Positions 43,142-53,800 of a stretch of DNA of 64,000 bases are shown here, piece after piece; within the stretch, counting starts at the first letter, position 1, and each line of letters opens with the position of its first letter. The position numbers and the translations under genes are program-made. Origin of the DNA: Marinilabiliales bacterium (GTDB lineage Bacteria > Bacteroidota > Bacteroidia > Bacteroidales > SZUA-534); NCBI GenBank assembly GCA_003512955.1, contig DOTG01000046.1, positions 6,465 through 70,464 of the forward strand, in the 5' to 3' direction. The notes below the pieces were generated by a model that did not search any database, was not told the origin of the DNA, and was given only the letters and a program-made list of their open reading frames with translations.

Positions 43142-44581
43142 ATGAAAAAACTAATTTTACTCTCAATGTCGTTTTGTTACTTGTCGCTGTTTACAAATGC
43201 ACAGGACACTTTATTTACCGGTGATATTACTACCAGCAAATTCTCCAGAATGGACATCATTGATTGGGCTATGGGCGAAACCTTAACCAACGGCTATTAT
43301 GTGAATTTTGGTACGGCAGAAGCCCCTGCATTCACCGAAGTGGGCGCCAACCCGGTTAAAACAGGAATTAACACCTCTGATAAGGCCCTACACATGGCTA
43401 CAACAAAAGGCCATAGCTGGTGGCCCGACTTTATGATTATGACACTGGCTGAACCTATTTCCATTACCGAAGCAACACGTTACCTTCATATTTATCATTA
43501 TCGTGAAAACCTGAACAAAGGGTTCAGCATCTATATTGGTAATGTAACTCTACCCGAAGATGTTGATAAAGGAAACAAACGCTGGGACATGGATCTTAAA
43601 AAGCCCGGCGTATGGGAAGATTGTGTAGTTGATTTGCATTGGTACATTGAAAATGCAACACCCGTTGATGCCATTGGGATGTTGATGGACCGTAACTGGG
43701 GTGGCGATGCCGAAGACCCAACCAATTACTATATGGATGAGATTGTACTAAACAACAGCAATTTACCACGCGGCCTCAATATCTTTGCCGAAACTGAGTT
43801 AAGCATTGATTTGGGTAATGAAGCTTCCACCAATAAATGGGTAGGCACCACTGATTTGCAAAACCCTGAAAACACTTCAGCCATAGTTGCCAATCCTTTT
43901 ACCAGTTATTCTGTTGAGGCACCCTATAATACAATTATGAAATTCAACAAAAGTGCAAATGCCGACTGGTGGGCAGGTGGGCCACGTTTTGTTTTAAATG
44001 GGTCGTTACATGTTGGAACAACGGGTAATTCTTATTTACATGTTTTTGTAAATATTGATTCAATGGAAACAGCCAAAGATTACTATGTGGTCCAGTTAAA
44101 TGCAAAAGACTTTGCCGGCAACCAACTTGATAGCGGCGATGGGCTTAAATACTGGTCTGACGATGCTGGCCATTGGGTTGACATGGTGATGGATGTTACA
44201 TCGTTGACTTATGTTTCTGAATTCCAGGTCCGTTTCGATGTACGTAAAGATGATGCCGATGCTTACATTAAGTCGCCTTATGGTAAATTTTATCTCGATG
44301 GTCTTGAAATAAATGGCAGCTCCGAACCACGCTTATTTGGACCGAATGCGGTAGATAATAAAGAACTGCCGAAAATTAGCGTGTATTCCGCAAATAAAAA
44401 CATCGTAGTTGATGGTAATGTTTCTACTGTTGAGGTGTTTAGCGTTTTGGGAAGTAAAATTGGAAAATATACTACCCATGAATCAACTACCCGGATTCCG
44501 GTAAATAACGGTGGAGTTTACCTGGTACGGACAACCCAAACCGATAATACCATTTCAACAACAAAAGTTTTAGTTAAATAG
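43142..44581 (+). CDS. Surface protein with two CBM-like beta-sandwiches and T9SS sorting tail
   Basis: A 479-residue exported protein (signal MKKLILLSMSFCYLSLFTNA). Two beta-sandwich domains (about 22-210, ending YYMDEIVLNN, and 215-395, ending FYLDGLEING) share the style of the N-domain of the preceding GH30, and a C-terminal type A sorting domain (about 405-479; VSTVEVFSVLGSKIGKY, GGVYLVRT) directs T9SS export. No catalytic signature is visible. A polysaccharide-binding protein of the cell surface is likely. It has its own candidate HTCS promoter and is closed by a strong terminator. Confidence 0.75.
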   Translation: MKKLILLSMSFCYLSLFTNAQDTLFTGDITTSKFSRMDIIDWAMGETLTNGYYVNFGTAEAPAFTEVGANPVKTGINTSDKALHMATTKGHSWWPDFMIMTLAEPISITEATRYLHIYHYRENLNKGFSIYIGNVTLPEDVDKGNKRWDMDLKKPGVWEDCVVDLHWYIENATPVDAIGMLMDRNWGGDAEDPTNYYMDEIVLNNSNLPRGLNIFAETELSIDLGNEASTNKWVGTTDLQNPENTSAIVANPFTSYSVEAPYNTIMKFNKSANADWWAGGPRFVLNGSLHVGTTGNSYLHVFVNIDSMETAKDYYVVQLNAKDFAGNQLDSGDGLKYWSDDAGHWVDMVMDVTSLTYVSEFQVRFDVRKDDADAYIKSPYGKFYLDGLEINGSSEPRLFGPNAVDNKELPKISVYSANKNIVVDGNVSTVEVFSVLGSKIGKYTTHESTTRIPVNNGGVYLVRTTQTDNTISTTKVLVK

Positions 44582-44597
44582 ATAAAGTGTTTTAATT

Positions 44598-44626
44598 GGG
44601 GAGGGTAAATTACCCTCCCCTTTATT
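44598..44626 (+). terminator. Strong intrinsic terminator
   Basis: GGGGAGGGTAA (44598-44608) and TTACCCTCCCC (44610-44620) form an 11-bp perfect inverted repeat, followed by TTTATT. It begins 17 nt after the T9SS protein gene and separates the enzyme part of the locus from the SusC/SusD part. Confidence 0.88.
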
Positions 44627-44814
44627 CATACCTTACATTCGCAAGTGGCAGTACAATTATTCTGGGGATGGATTATTCTTCCATACGGTGTACCGAAGCC
44701 GCATCGCAATTAACTATCGCATTTTCCAAACTTGTTAACCATCATTTGCGGAAATTAGGTTTTATGCAATGTATATTACATGGTAGTATAAATTAATACC
44801 GAAAACGGCACCCT

Positions 44815-45267
44815 ATGGAAGCTACTTTTAAATTAAGATTATTAAAAAAACCATTTCTTCTATATTCCTCAATAATAAGCCTTTTCGTTGCTTTCTCATG
44901 CAATGATGCTTCAGAGGATGATGTAACTGCGAAATTGATCGGAACCTGGCAACAAACATCAAGAACAGTAGATGGCACCCCTGCAACACTCGACAGTACC
45001 CGGTTGGTTGTGCAAATAAACAATAACAGTATTTGTGTACTTTATGATTCATCATATACTGCCATAAGTACTAACAAAGTACTTATCCGTTCAGGATGGA
45101 GTTACAATAATGGGTTGCTGAACATCGCAGTGGATTTGCCTGCTTCATGGGCTGTAAATGCTAACGATAACGGACTTGGTATGGACCGTGTTGACTTTAA
45201 ACAGGACGGGACTATTGCTAAAACCAGCATCCATTTTGAAAGAATTGCAAATATTGAACAAGAATAA
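44815..45267 (+). CDS. Small lipoprotein, lipocalin-like
   Basis: A 150-residue lipoprotein (LFVAFSC, Cys near 29) with the pattern KLIGTWQQTSRTVDG at the start of the mature part and strands after it, as in Bacteroidota lipocalin-like proteins (DUF4923/lipocalin-type). The next gene has the same plan. Role unknown; perhaps ligand binding in the periplasm or at the surface. It is 12 nt upstream of the partner gene, so both are co-transcribed. Confidence 0.6.
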   Translation: MEATFKLRLLKKPFLLYSSIISLFVAFSCNDASEDDVTAKLIGTWQQTSRTVDGTPATLDSTRLVVQINNNSICVLYDSSYTAISTNKVLIRSGWSYNNGLLNIAVDLPASWAVNANDNGLGMDRVDFKQDGTIAKTSIHFERIANIEQE

Positions 45268-45279
45268 TCGGAAATAGTA

Positions 45280-45951
45280 ATGAACATTTATAAAATATTT
45301 CTCATCCTTTTTTTACCCTTGGTTATTCTTTCATCGTGTAAAAAAGAGGACACCAATGAGGGAATGGCCGTTGGCCTTTGGAAACAGGTTTCGGTTACCG
45401 AAGATGGTGCAAAAATGGCACTCACCCCTGAACAGGAAGCCTGCAAAATCCTGATTGAAGCCAACGGAATATGCCGCTATTACCACCAAGCATTCATGAG
45501 TTACAATAACGGCCAAGGCCCAACAACATTTTATGGCACCTGGAGTATGCTCGATGGCCAATGGCTTAACTTAACCACCGACAAGTGGCAATTTGTCCCT
45601 TCATTAAGAAGTGATAGCAGCAAAGTAGTGCTCACCTATACCGATGGTATTATTGATACAATAGCCAGCGTAAAAAAACAGTGGAACCAATACCACATCC
45701 AATCAAGGTTTACCATTCTGCAATTAACCGATGACGTATTGGAGATACGTTTAAAAACCTTTGTGGGCGAAAAAAAATATGCGCTTTTGTTTGCCCCTGA
45801 TCCCGAAGATTTTATCGAAATAAAAACCGCTGCCTCAATTGATGGCTCTTACAGCCCTAAATTGGTTACCGATGATAACTATTGGACAATCCGGAAAGAA
45901 TACCAAACATTGAAAACCTATGTTTTCACATTTGAGCGTGAAAATTATTGA
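45280..45951 (+). CDS. Small lipoprotein, lipocalin-like
   Basis: A 223-residue lipoprotein (LPLVILSSC, Cys near 20). The mature part opens with AVGLWKQVSVTEDGAKM, a G-x-W motif as in lipocalin-type barrels, and shows alternating strands throughout (TFYGTWSMLDGQWLNL appears to be a second turn). It is likely a paralogue or partner of the gene before it. No enzyme motif. It may bind sugar or stabilise the SusC/SusD complex encoded downstream (inference from position). Confidence 0.6.
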   Translation: MNIYKIFLILFLPLVILSSCKKEDTNEGMAVGLWKQVSVTEDGAKMALTPEQEACKILIEANGICRYYHQAFMSYNNGQGPTTFYGTWSMLDGQWLNLTTDKWQFVPSLRSDSSKVVLTYTDGIIDTIASVKKQWNQYHIQSRFTILQLTDDVLEIRLKTFVGEKKYALLFAPDPEDFIEIKTAASIDGSYSPKLVTDDNYWTIRKEYQTLKTYVFTFERENY

Positions 45952-46096
45952 TAACCAAAAAAACTATTTGTGTCCAAACAGCAAATTATTTTATGGCGTA
46001 TTCCCTGTCTCCACGCCCTACACCTAACTAAAGACAGGCAACAGAGTAGAAGAGAGACTGGCATGTGACCTTGATCTAATAAATAAAAATAAACAC

Positions 46097-49000
46097 ATGA
46101 ATAAAATTATACTTCTTATACTGATTACTCATTTGGCATTGGGGTTGCAACTACACGCACAACAAAGCCTGCAAGTAAGTGGTAAAGTTACCGATGCTAA
46201 TACAAAAGAAGCCTTTATCGGGGTAACCGTGGTGGTAAAGGGTACTACTATTGGTACCGTTACCGATTTTAACGGAAACTATATTTTGAAAATACCTGAA
46301 AAAGAGGGCCAGATACTTAAGTTTAGTTTTATGGGCTATAAAGAAAAGGAAGAAAAAATAGCGGGCCGTAAAATTATCGATGTAGAAATGGAAGAGGAAA
46401 CCCAACTTTTAAGTGATGTAGTAGTGGTTGGGTATGGCGTACAAAAAAAGGAATCGGTAGTGGGCTCTATATCAACTATTGACAATAAAACACTGGTGTC
46501 GTCGCCCGTTACAAATATCTCGCAAGCCATGGCCGGGAAATTATCGGGGGTGCAGGTTGTGCAAAGCTCCGGTGAAGTTGGCGATGATGTAGCCGATGTG
46601 TATGTGCGCGGTTTAGCTACCTGGAACGATGGCTCCCCTATCTTTGTGGTTGATGGGATTGTACGGACCGAATATGCTAAAATTGATCCTAACGAAATTG
46701 CATCCATTAACATTTTAAAGGATGCTTCAGCTACAGCTGTTTATGGAGTAAAAGGTGCCAATGGGGTTATTATTGTTACAACCAAGCGCGGAACGCTAGG
46801 GAAACCAAAAATTTCAATCACAGTTCAAAATGCCATTACTCAACCTGTAAATATCCCTCAGCCATTAGCGGCTTATGACGCGATGGCACTACGGTATTTA
46901 GCCGATTGGGGACAATACAATAAACGTACCCCTAAAACAGGTTCAACAGCCAGTGATCTGGCATTGTGGAGAACGGGGGCTTCGCCCTGGACCCATCCCG
47001 ATGTGGATTGGATGGATGCCGTTATGAAAAAGCACTCATCACAGCAGCAATATAACATGAATGTTTCCGGCGGAACCGAAGCAATAAAATATTTTGTTTC
47101 GGGAGGTTATTTAAACCAAAATGGTTTTTATAAAAACGATGACCTTACCAAATACTCCCGGTTTAACTTTAGGAGTAACCTCGATGCTGAAATCTCGAAA
47201 AACCTTTCTGCATCACTCAGTATCGGTGCCCGGGTAGAAAGATTGAATTCGCCCAACAGTACCATTTGGGGCAGTTGGGATATTTATCGCGCAGCATTTG
47301 CCAATTCCGGAAGAACGCACCCAATTTATAATCCCGATGGTTCGTATAGCGGAAATGGCGATAACATTGTAAAAAAACTTAACGAAGCCGCTATTTATAA
47401 AAACGTGAAAAGCACCTTAGAATCAAGTCTAAGCTTAAACCAGAAGCTCAATTTTATTACTGAAGGGCTTTCAGCCAAAGCGCAAATATCGTTCGATACC
47501 CAAGGGGAGGTAGGCCGTTCGTGGAACAGTGCAACGTCGGAGTATATGTACGATATGGCTACCGATACCTACCAAAAATATGGAGAAGACCGCCCGTTAT
47601 CGTACGATGGCGTGAAGAAAAACTACAATTGGTATAAAGTTTATGGCGAAGCAGGCCTTAACTACAACCGCTCCTTCGGGCGGCACTCAATAACCGGGTT
47701 GTTTTTGGCAAACCGTAATGAGTTAATTAACAATGGGGATGTGGTTTTTGCCGATCAAGGGCTTGTGGGACGGGCAACCTACGATTTGGATAAAAAGTAT
47801 TTTGCCGAAGTGAATGTGGGCTATAATGGTTCCGAAAATTTCCCTAAAAAATCGCGTTATGGGTTTTTCCCTGCATTTGCCGTAGGCTGGCTGCTCAGCG
47901 ATGAGCCGTTTATGGAAGTACTTTCCCCCGTGGTTTCTAAATTTAAAGTAAGGGCTTCCTTAGGTTGGGTCGGGAATGATAAATTTAATAAAAACAACGA
48001 TCCTAATACGCCGGAGCGTTTCCTTTACCTACAAGAACATAACCACGCCGGAGGATATACTTTTGGAACCGGCGATAACTACTACGGTGGGATACAACAA
48101 GGTGATATTGCCAATACAGATGTATCGTGGGAAGTAGCACGTAAACAAAACATAGGTGTTGAAACCGCTTTTTTTAACGGTTTATTTAGTTTGACCTTCG
48201 ACTATTTTTATGAGTACCGGAATAAAATCCTGACCGATATTGAGAATGTAAAACCTGATTATGTGGGTGCTGTATTTAAACCTGCTAACATTGGCGAAAC
48301 ACAGAACCAGGGGGTTGAACTGGAACTGAGTCATACCAAAAAAATATCGGGTAGTTTCTCCTATTACATGAATGGTAACTTTACCTACAACAAAAACAAA
48401 ATATTAAAGAGGGCCGATCGCCTGGGGGTGTTACCCTACCAAAAAGAGGAGGGTTATTCCATCGGCACACCAAATATGTGGAACTGTATTGGTTATTTCA
48501 CCAGTTACGAGGAAATCCAAAACAGCCCTTCACAGATTGGGGTAAACAATGGCTTTCCTGGTAATGGTGAGGTTGTTCCGGGCGATCTTAAATTCGAGGA
48601 TTTTAATCACGATGGGGTAATCAATCAGGCCGATGCATACCGGCAGGGCTATGGAACCATACCTGAGATACAGTATGGAGTAACCATTGGAGCTAACTGG
48701 AAAGCCTTCGATTTTTCAATGTTGGTTCAGGGCTCTACCCATGCCATGTTTATGAAACACTGGGAAATTATGTGGGCATTCTCAAACAATGACAACGTAT
48801 TTGAGAAGCATAACAATTATTGGGCCCCTGAAATTGCCGACCAAGCCGAATTCACACGCTTTTACGGAAAAACATGGATCAATAACGAACGCTACTATTC
48901 AACCTACGAGGCAGGTTCGGGGACCTATGTCCGGATAAAAACCCTTGAACTGGGATACACCTTGCCTGAAACATTAATTAACCGGATTAAAATGACCAAC

Positions 49001-49138
49001 GCCCGTATCTATTTATCTTCAAATAACCCGTATATGTGGTCGGTTGAAAAATACCTCGACCCCGATAACAGAGACATCCGTGGCGGTAAAATGCCAGCAA
49101 CCCGTGCTTTCAACCTGGGTGTGAATGTAACCTTTTAA
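46097..49138 (+). CDS. SusC-like TonB-dependent transporter 1
   Basis: A 1013-residue outer-membrane transporter: signal peptide ending LHA, carboxypeptidase-regulatory-like domain (about 25-100; GKVTDANTKEAFIGVTVVVKG), TonB-box region DVVVVGYGVQKK (about 110-120), plug domain (about 120-230; DASATAVYGVKGANGVIIVTTK), and 22-stranded barrel ending LGVNVTF. It imports oligosaccharide across the outer membrane with the SusD-like partner encoded 11 nt downstream. No strong terminator separates it from the lipoprotein pair upstream; the 145-nt gap shows no copy of the direct-repeat operator. Confidence 0.95.
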   Translation: MNKIILLILITHLALGLQLHAQQSLQVSGKVTDANTKEAFIGVTVVVKGTTIGTVTDFNGNYILKIPEKEGQILKFSFMGYKEKEEKIAGRKIIDVEMEEETQLLSDVVVVGYGVQKKESVVGSISTIDNKTLVSSPVTNISQAMAGKLSGVQVVQSSGEVGDDVADVYVRGLATWNDGSPIFVVDGIVRTEYAKIDPNEIASINILKDASATAVYGVKGANGVIIVTTKRGTLGKPKISITVQNAITQPVNIPQPLAAYDAMALRYLADWGQYNKRTPKTGSTASDLALWRTGASPWTHPDVDWMDAVMKKHSSQQQYNMNVSGGTEAIKYFVSGGYLNQNGFYKNDDLTKYSRFNFRSNLDAEISKNLSASLSIGARVERLNSPNSTIWGSWDIYRAAFANSGRTHPIYNPDGSYSGNGDNIVKKLNEAAIYKNVKSTLESSLSLNQKLNFITEGLSAKAQISFDTQGEVGRSWNSATSEYMYDMATDTYQKYGEDRPLSYDGVKKNYNWYKVYGEAGLNYNRSFGRHSITGLFLANRNELINNGDVVFADQGLVGRATYDLDKKYFAEVNVGYNGSENFPKKSRYGFFPAFAVGWLLSDEPFMEVLSPVVSKFKVRASLGWVGNDKFNKNNDPNTPERFLYLQEHNHAGGYTFGTGDNYYGGIQQGDIANTDVSWEVARKQNIGVETAFFNGLFSLTFDYFYEYRNKILTDIENVKPDYVGAVFKPANIGETQNQGVELELSHTKKISGSFSYYMNGNFTYNKNKILKRADRLGVLPYQKEEGYSIGTPNMWNCIGYFTSYEEIQNSPSQIGVNNGFPGNGEVVPGDLKFEDFNHDGVINQADAYRQGYGTIPEIQYGVTIGANWKAFDFSMLVQGSTHAMFMKHWEIMWAFSNNDNVFEKHNNYWAPEIADQAEFTRFYGKTWINNERYYSTYEAGSGTYVRIKTLELGYTLPETLINRIKMTNARIYLSSNNPYMWSVEKYLDPDNRDIRGGKMPATRAFNLGVNVTF

Positions 49139-49149
49139 ATGAAACTTTT

Positions 49150-50862
49150 ATGAGAAATACAATCTATATCCTTCTGCTTTTATTGAGCTTCCTTTCCTGC
49201 GACGATTTCCTTGAACGTGCTCCCGATAACAACCTGGGTGAAGAGGAGGTATTTTCAAATTTTGTGAATGCACAGGCATTTCAGGCCGATATTTACAGTG
49301 GCCTTAAAAGTGGTTTCAACGCAGTTGGCAGTTATCAGCCGGTCCCTTTATCTTCTGCCTCCGATGAATCGGAATCGCATGAAGGTTATCACGGAACCCG
49401 TGGGTTTAATATGGGAGTATATGACGGAAACGACGCCAACATCAGCCATTACTATACGGCTATCCGCAAAGCCAACCTGTTTCTTAAAAATGCTGAAATA
49501 ATTCCTTTCCCCGATACTGAAACAAAAGATCAAATGTTGGGCGAGGTGTATTTTCTGCGCGCATTTTATTATAGCGAAATCGTGAAACGTTTTGGCGGAA
49601 TGCCCATCCTAACCGAAAATGATATTATGGTGCCTGGCGATGATTTGATGCGGCCGCGCAACACCTACCGCCAATGTTTTGCATTTATTATGGATGACCT
49701 TAAAAATGCCATTGAAATGCTCCCGGTAACACTCAACACCAACGAGTACGGGCGGGCCACCAAAGGTGCAGCAATGGCTTTGAAAGCTCGCGTGTTGCTC
49801 TATTCGGCCAGTCCGCTCTTTAGCCAAAAAGAAGGTTTGTGGGGAATGGGCGGAACCGTTGACGACTGGTACGAAAGTGATGGTAAAGCCTGGTGGCTTA
49901 AGGCTGCCGAAGCAGCAATGGCGGTGATTCAATTAACCGATAAGGATGGAGCTTTGGCCTATCAATTATACCAGACCGGTGCGGCAAATAAGGCCGATGA
50001 TTATGAGAAACTGTTCTTCAACCGCCGCGAACACGGAAACAACGAGGTGATATTTTACCGACATGCCGCTCCTGCTGATTTTGGAAGCGACGAAATAAAC
50101 GTCTGGAGCCCAACCGGCAACTTTGGTGGTGCCGGTGCGGTACAACCCACCCAAAATTTTGTTGATCTGTTCGAAATGTCAAACGGCAGATATATCAATG
50201 AGGCCGGTTCGGGATACAACGAAACCAATCCTTATACAAACCGCGACCCCCGTTTTTATAAAATCATTATTTACCAGGGAAGCGCCTGGCAGGGGGAAAC
50301 AATGGATTTTTCATCAACTTCGGATCTGTTTGATGACGGAACTTTCCTGACCGGGTATTTCGTACGCAAATACTTACCCGAGGAGGTAAAAAAGGAGACC
50401 TCGACAACTGCTTACCATAATTGGATATACTTCCGATTAGCCGAAATGTATTTGAATTATGCCGAGGCCATGAACGAAACAGAAGGGCCGACGCAGCGTG
50501 TCCGCGATGCGGTGAATGCCGTCCGCTCCCGCTCCGGTGTGGTTGATCTTCCGGTTGATTTAACCTCTGATATGAATTCGATGCGTGGGCGCATCCACCG
50601 TGAACGCGCCATTGAACTTTGCTTTGAAGAACACCGTTGGTGGGATGCCCGTCGCTGGAGTACCGGCGAAGAGGGAGAACTTGCTACCAAATGGTTTGGG
50701 GGCCCTATGGAAAAGATGGTGATTGCCGTTGATGGAAACAATGTAACCTATAGCAAGGAAAACTATTATACGCGGATTTTCCAACCACGCAACAACTTGT
50801 ACCAGATACCTCTTTCTGAAATGGACAAGAATCCTTTGCTCGTTCAAAACCCGGGTTATTAA
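49150..50862 (+). CDS. SusD-like glycan-binding lipoprotein 1
   Basis: A 570-residue lipoprotein (LLLLSFLSC, Cys near 17) of the RagB/SusD family: TPR-rich fold with typical RKANLFLKNAEIIP, GEVYFLRAFYYSEIVKRFGGMPI, and C-terminal RERAIELCFEEHRWWDARRW and YQIPLSEMDKNPLLVQNPGY. It caps the SusC barrel on the cell surface and captures oligosaccharide. It pairs with the preceding SusC. Confidence 0.95.
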   Translation: MRNTIYILLLLLSFLSCDDFLERAPDNNLGEEEVFSNFVNAQAFQADIYSGLKSGFNAVGSYQPVPLSSASDESESHEGYHGTRGFNMGVYDGNDANISHYYTAIRKANLFLKNAEIIPFPDTETKDQMLGEVYFLRAFYYSEIVKRFGGMPILTENDIMVPGDDLMRPRNTYRQCFAFIMDDLKNAIEMLPVTLNTNEYGRATKGAAMALKARVLLYSASPLFSQKEGLWGMGGTVDDWYESDGKAWWLKAAEAAMAVIQLTDKDGALAYQLYQTGAANKADDYEKLFFNRREHGNNEVIFYRHAAPADFGSDEINVWSPTGNFGGAGAVQPTQNFVDLFEMSNGRYINEAGSGYNETNPYTNRDPRFYKIIIYQGSAWQGETMDFSSTSDLFDDGTFLTGYFVRKYLPEEVKKETSTTAYHNWIYFRLAEMYLNYAEAMNETEGPTQRVRDAVNAVRSRSGVVDLPVDLTSDMNSMRGRIHRERAIELCFEEHRWWDARRWSTGEEGELATKWFGGPMEKMVIAVDGNNVTYSKENYYTRIFQPRNNLYQIPLSEMDKNPLLVQNPGY

Positions 50863-50884
50863 CTTATTCAGTTATCAGCGAAAA

Positions 50885-53800
50885 ATGAAAAATATGATAA
50901 ACAATACTATAAAGGCGATACTACTGATTCTGATTTTTTCTGTCATAGTCAGTGGGGCTGCAATGGCACAGTATAGTTATACTATAAATGGAAAAGTAAC
51001 AGACAATTTGGGAAATCCAGTTGAGAATGTAATTGTATCGGTGCTGGATGAATTTACACAAGTGGTTACCGATAATAGTGGGGAGTTTGCCATAACTGCC
51101 GAACCCGAAAAAACACTTTTGTTTAGTAAAACAGGGTATATACAACAAACCTATAAACCAAAACAAAAAGAAACGGTAGTTATAATACTCGAAAAGGATA
51201 CCGAATTGCAAACATTTCAGGTAGCTTATGGCACACGCACCAAATCGGAATTAACATCGGCCATTTCAACCATATCGGCCAACGATTTAACGAAAGTTCC
51301 TGTATCAACCTTGGGTAATGCTGTCCAGGGTTTTGGTTCAGGGTTAACTACTGTTCGTACCTTGGGTTCCGAACCGGGTTGGGATAACCCAATAATTTTC
51401 ATCCGGGGGATTCAAACCTTCGGGGGCGGTTATCAGCCCCTGGTCCTTGTAGATAATGTCGAAAGGGATTTCACACAGCTCGATCCGGAAGAAATTGAAT
51501 CGTTTACTATTTTAAAAGATGCTGCTGCCACCGCCATGTATGGAATGCGGGGAGGTAATGGCGTTATTTTGGTAACTACCAAAAAAGGACTCGTTGGCAA
51601 ACCCGTCATTTCATTTAAAGCCCAATACGGGCTGCAATCGCCTACCCGCTTACCTGAATATGTAAATGCTCCCGATTACGTGAAATACAGGAACCTGGCA
51701 CTCAGGAACGATTACCATGAATTATCCGATAATGAATTTAATTCGCTTTTCATGAGCGATCCTAAAAACAACCCGGAAAACTATAATGGAGGCGATCCTT
51801 ATTTATATCCAAATACCAATTGGTACAATTCATTTCTAAAATCGGTTGCCCCTCAACAGTCCTATAAATTATCATTCCGCGGTGGAAATGAAATTGCCCA
51901 ATACTATGTTTTGCTTGGAGTGATGAATCAGCAGGGATTGTACAAATATACTGATGAAAATCCCGGGTTTTCGACTCAAAACAAGTTTTCGCGCTACAAT
52001 TTCCGTTCATCAGTTGATGTAAGTTTGACCGAAAATTTAAAGATCGGGGTAAACCTGGGCGGCCGGGTCGAAAACAGGCACGTACCCAGTACAGGGGCTG
52101 GAACAATTATATCATCTCTTTCAAAAAACCCACCTACAATGCCCATTTTTAATGCCGATGGTTCAATTGCCGGAACGGCCATATATAACAACCCTTATGG
52201 GTTGATTGCAAAAACCGGTTTCCAGGATCGTTTTTCACGGTATGTTGAGGGTACTACAACCCTCGATTGGAAATTAGATAAAATCCTTACCGGCCTCTCT
52301 GCAAATGCCCTTTTTGGCTTTGATGCTTCAAAAAATTACGGACGTTCAAAAGACCAAACATTTGCCCGGTACCAGCAAAATACCGATGCCAGCTATACCC
52401 AATTTGGCGAAACCACCAGCCTCGCTTTAAATTTTAGTGGTTGGGACGACAACTTTGGTTTGATGATGAATTACATGTATGGTTTTGCTTACGGCCGCAA
52501 TTTTGGTACCAGCCACATTGCAGCCGATATAAAGTACATGCAATCGAACGAAACCGTGGTGGGCGATAATCCCGATTTCCGTAACCAAGGTGTTTTTGGC
52601 CGCGCAACTTATTCCTTCGACAAACGGTATACGGCCGAACTGGGTTTTGCCTATAACGGGTCCGAAGATTTTGCAAAAGGCAGCCGTTTCGGGTTTTTTC
52701 CAACCTTATCGGCAGCCTGGGTTGCATCAAACGAAGAATTTTTGACCGGAAACGAACTAATAAGCTATTTGAAAGTTCGTGGTTCAATTGGTAAAACCGG
52801 AAATTCAAACATTGGTATCGGATACCGGTTCCCCTACGAGCAAAAATTTAATAGCGGGGGCGGGTATTATTTTGGAACAGCCTGGACCGACGGTTCGTCC
52901 GAAGGGCGGATCCCTAATCCAAACATTACCTGGGAAGAGGCACTTTGTGCAAACATGGGCTTTGAAATAGAACTTATTAAAAAAGTAGAACTTGATGTAG
53001 ATATTTTCCGGAACAACCGTCAACAAATAATTACCGGACGCTGGAATACCTTACCAACATTTATTGGGCAGGATCTACCCTACGAAAACAACGGTTCGGT
53101 ATTGAGCCAAGGATTTGAAATTACGGCAACACATCATAATATGGCTGGCGGCTTTGTATATCAAGTGAAAGGTACAGTTTCGTATGCAAACAACAAGGTA
53201 ACCTCCATGGACGAAGTTGCCGGCCTGAATGCCTGGGAATATCGCACCGGGCAGTCTGTTTCACAACAATGGGGGCTTGAGGTTAGTGCCGACAGATTTT
53301 TCAGTGATCAGGCTGCAATTGACAGCTGGGCCAAATCATCATACGGGACGGTACAACCCGGCGATGTAAAATACGTGGACCAAAACGGCGATAACATTAT
53401 TGATGCCCAGGATTATATCCCTTTAAATAATCCCTGGATTCCGGAATGGAATTTCGGGCTCAATCTGAGTTGCGGATATAAAGGGTTCGATTTCAACATA
53501 CTTCTCACCGGAGTAGCCAACCGGAGCCTGTTCATCAGTAACAACGTGTTCCTGGGGTTGCAGAATAATAACAACATTACTTACCAGGTAGCTGAAAATG
53601 CCTGGGGTGTGAATCCAAATCCATTGTATCCCCGCTTAACCACACAGGTCAATACGCATAATTATCAGCCTTCCTCACTTTGGCAAAAGAATGTAGGTTA
53701 CCTGAGGGTACAAACCATTGAAATTGGTTACAGCCTGCCTAAAGACCTGACAAGCAGGGCTCGCTTAAACGAAGTCAGATTCTTTGCCAACGGGTACAAC

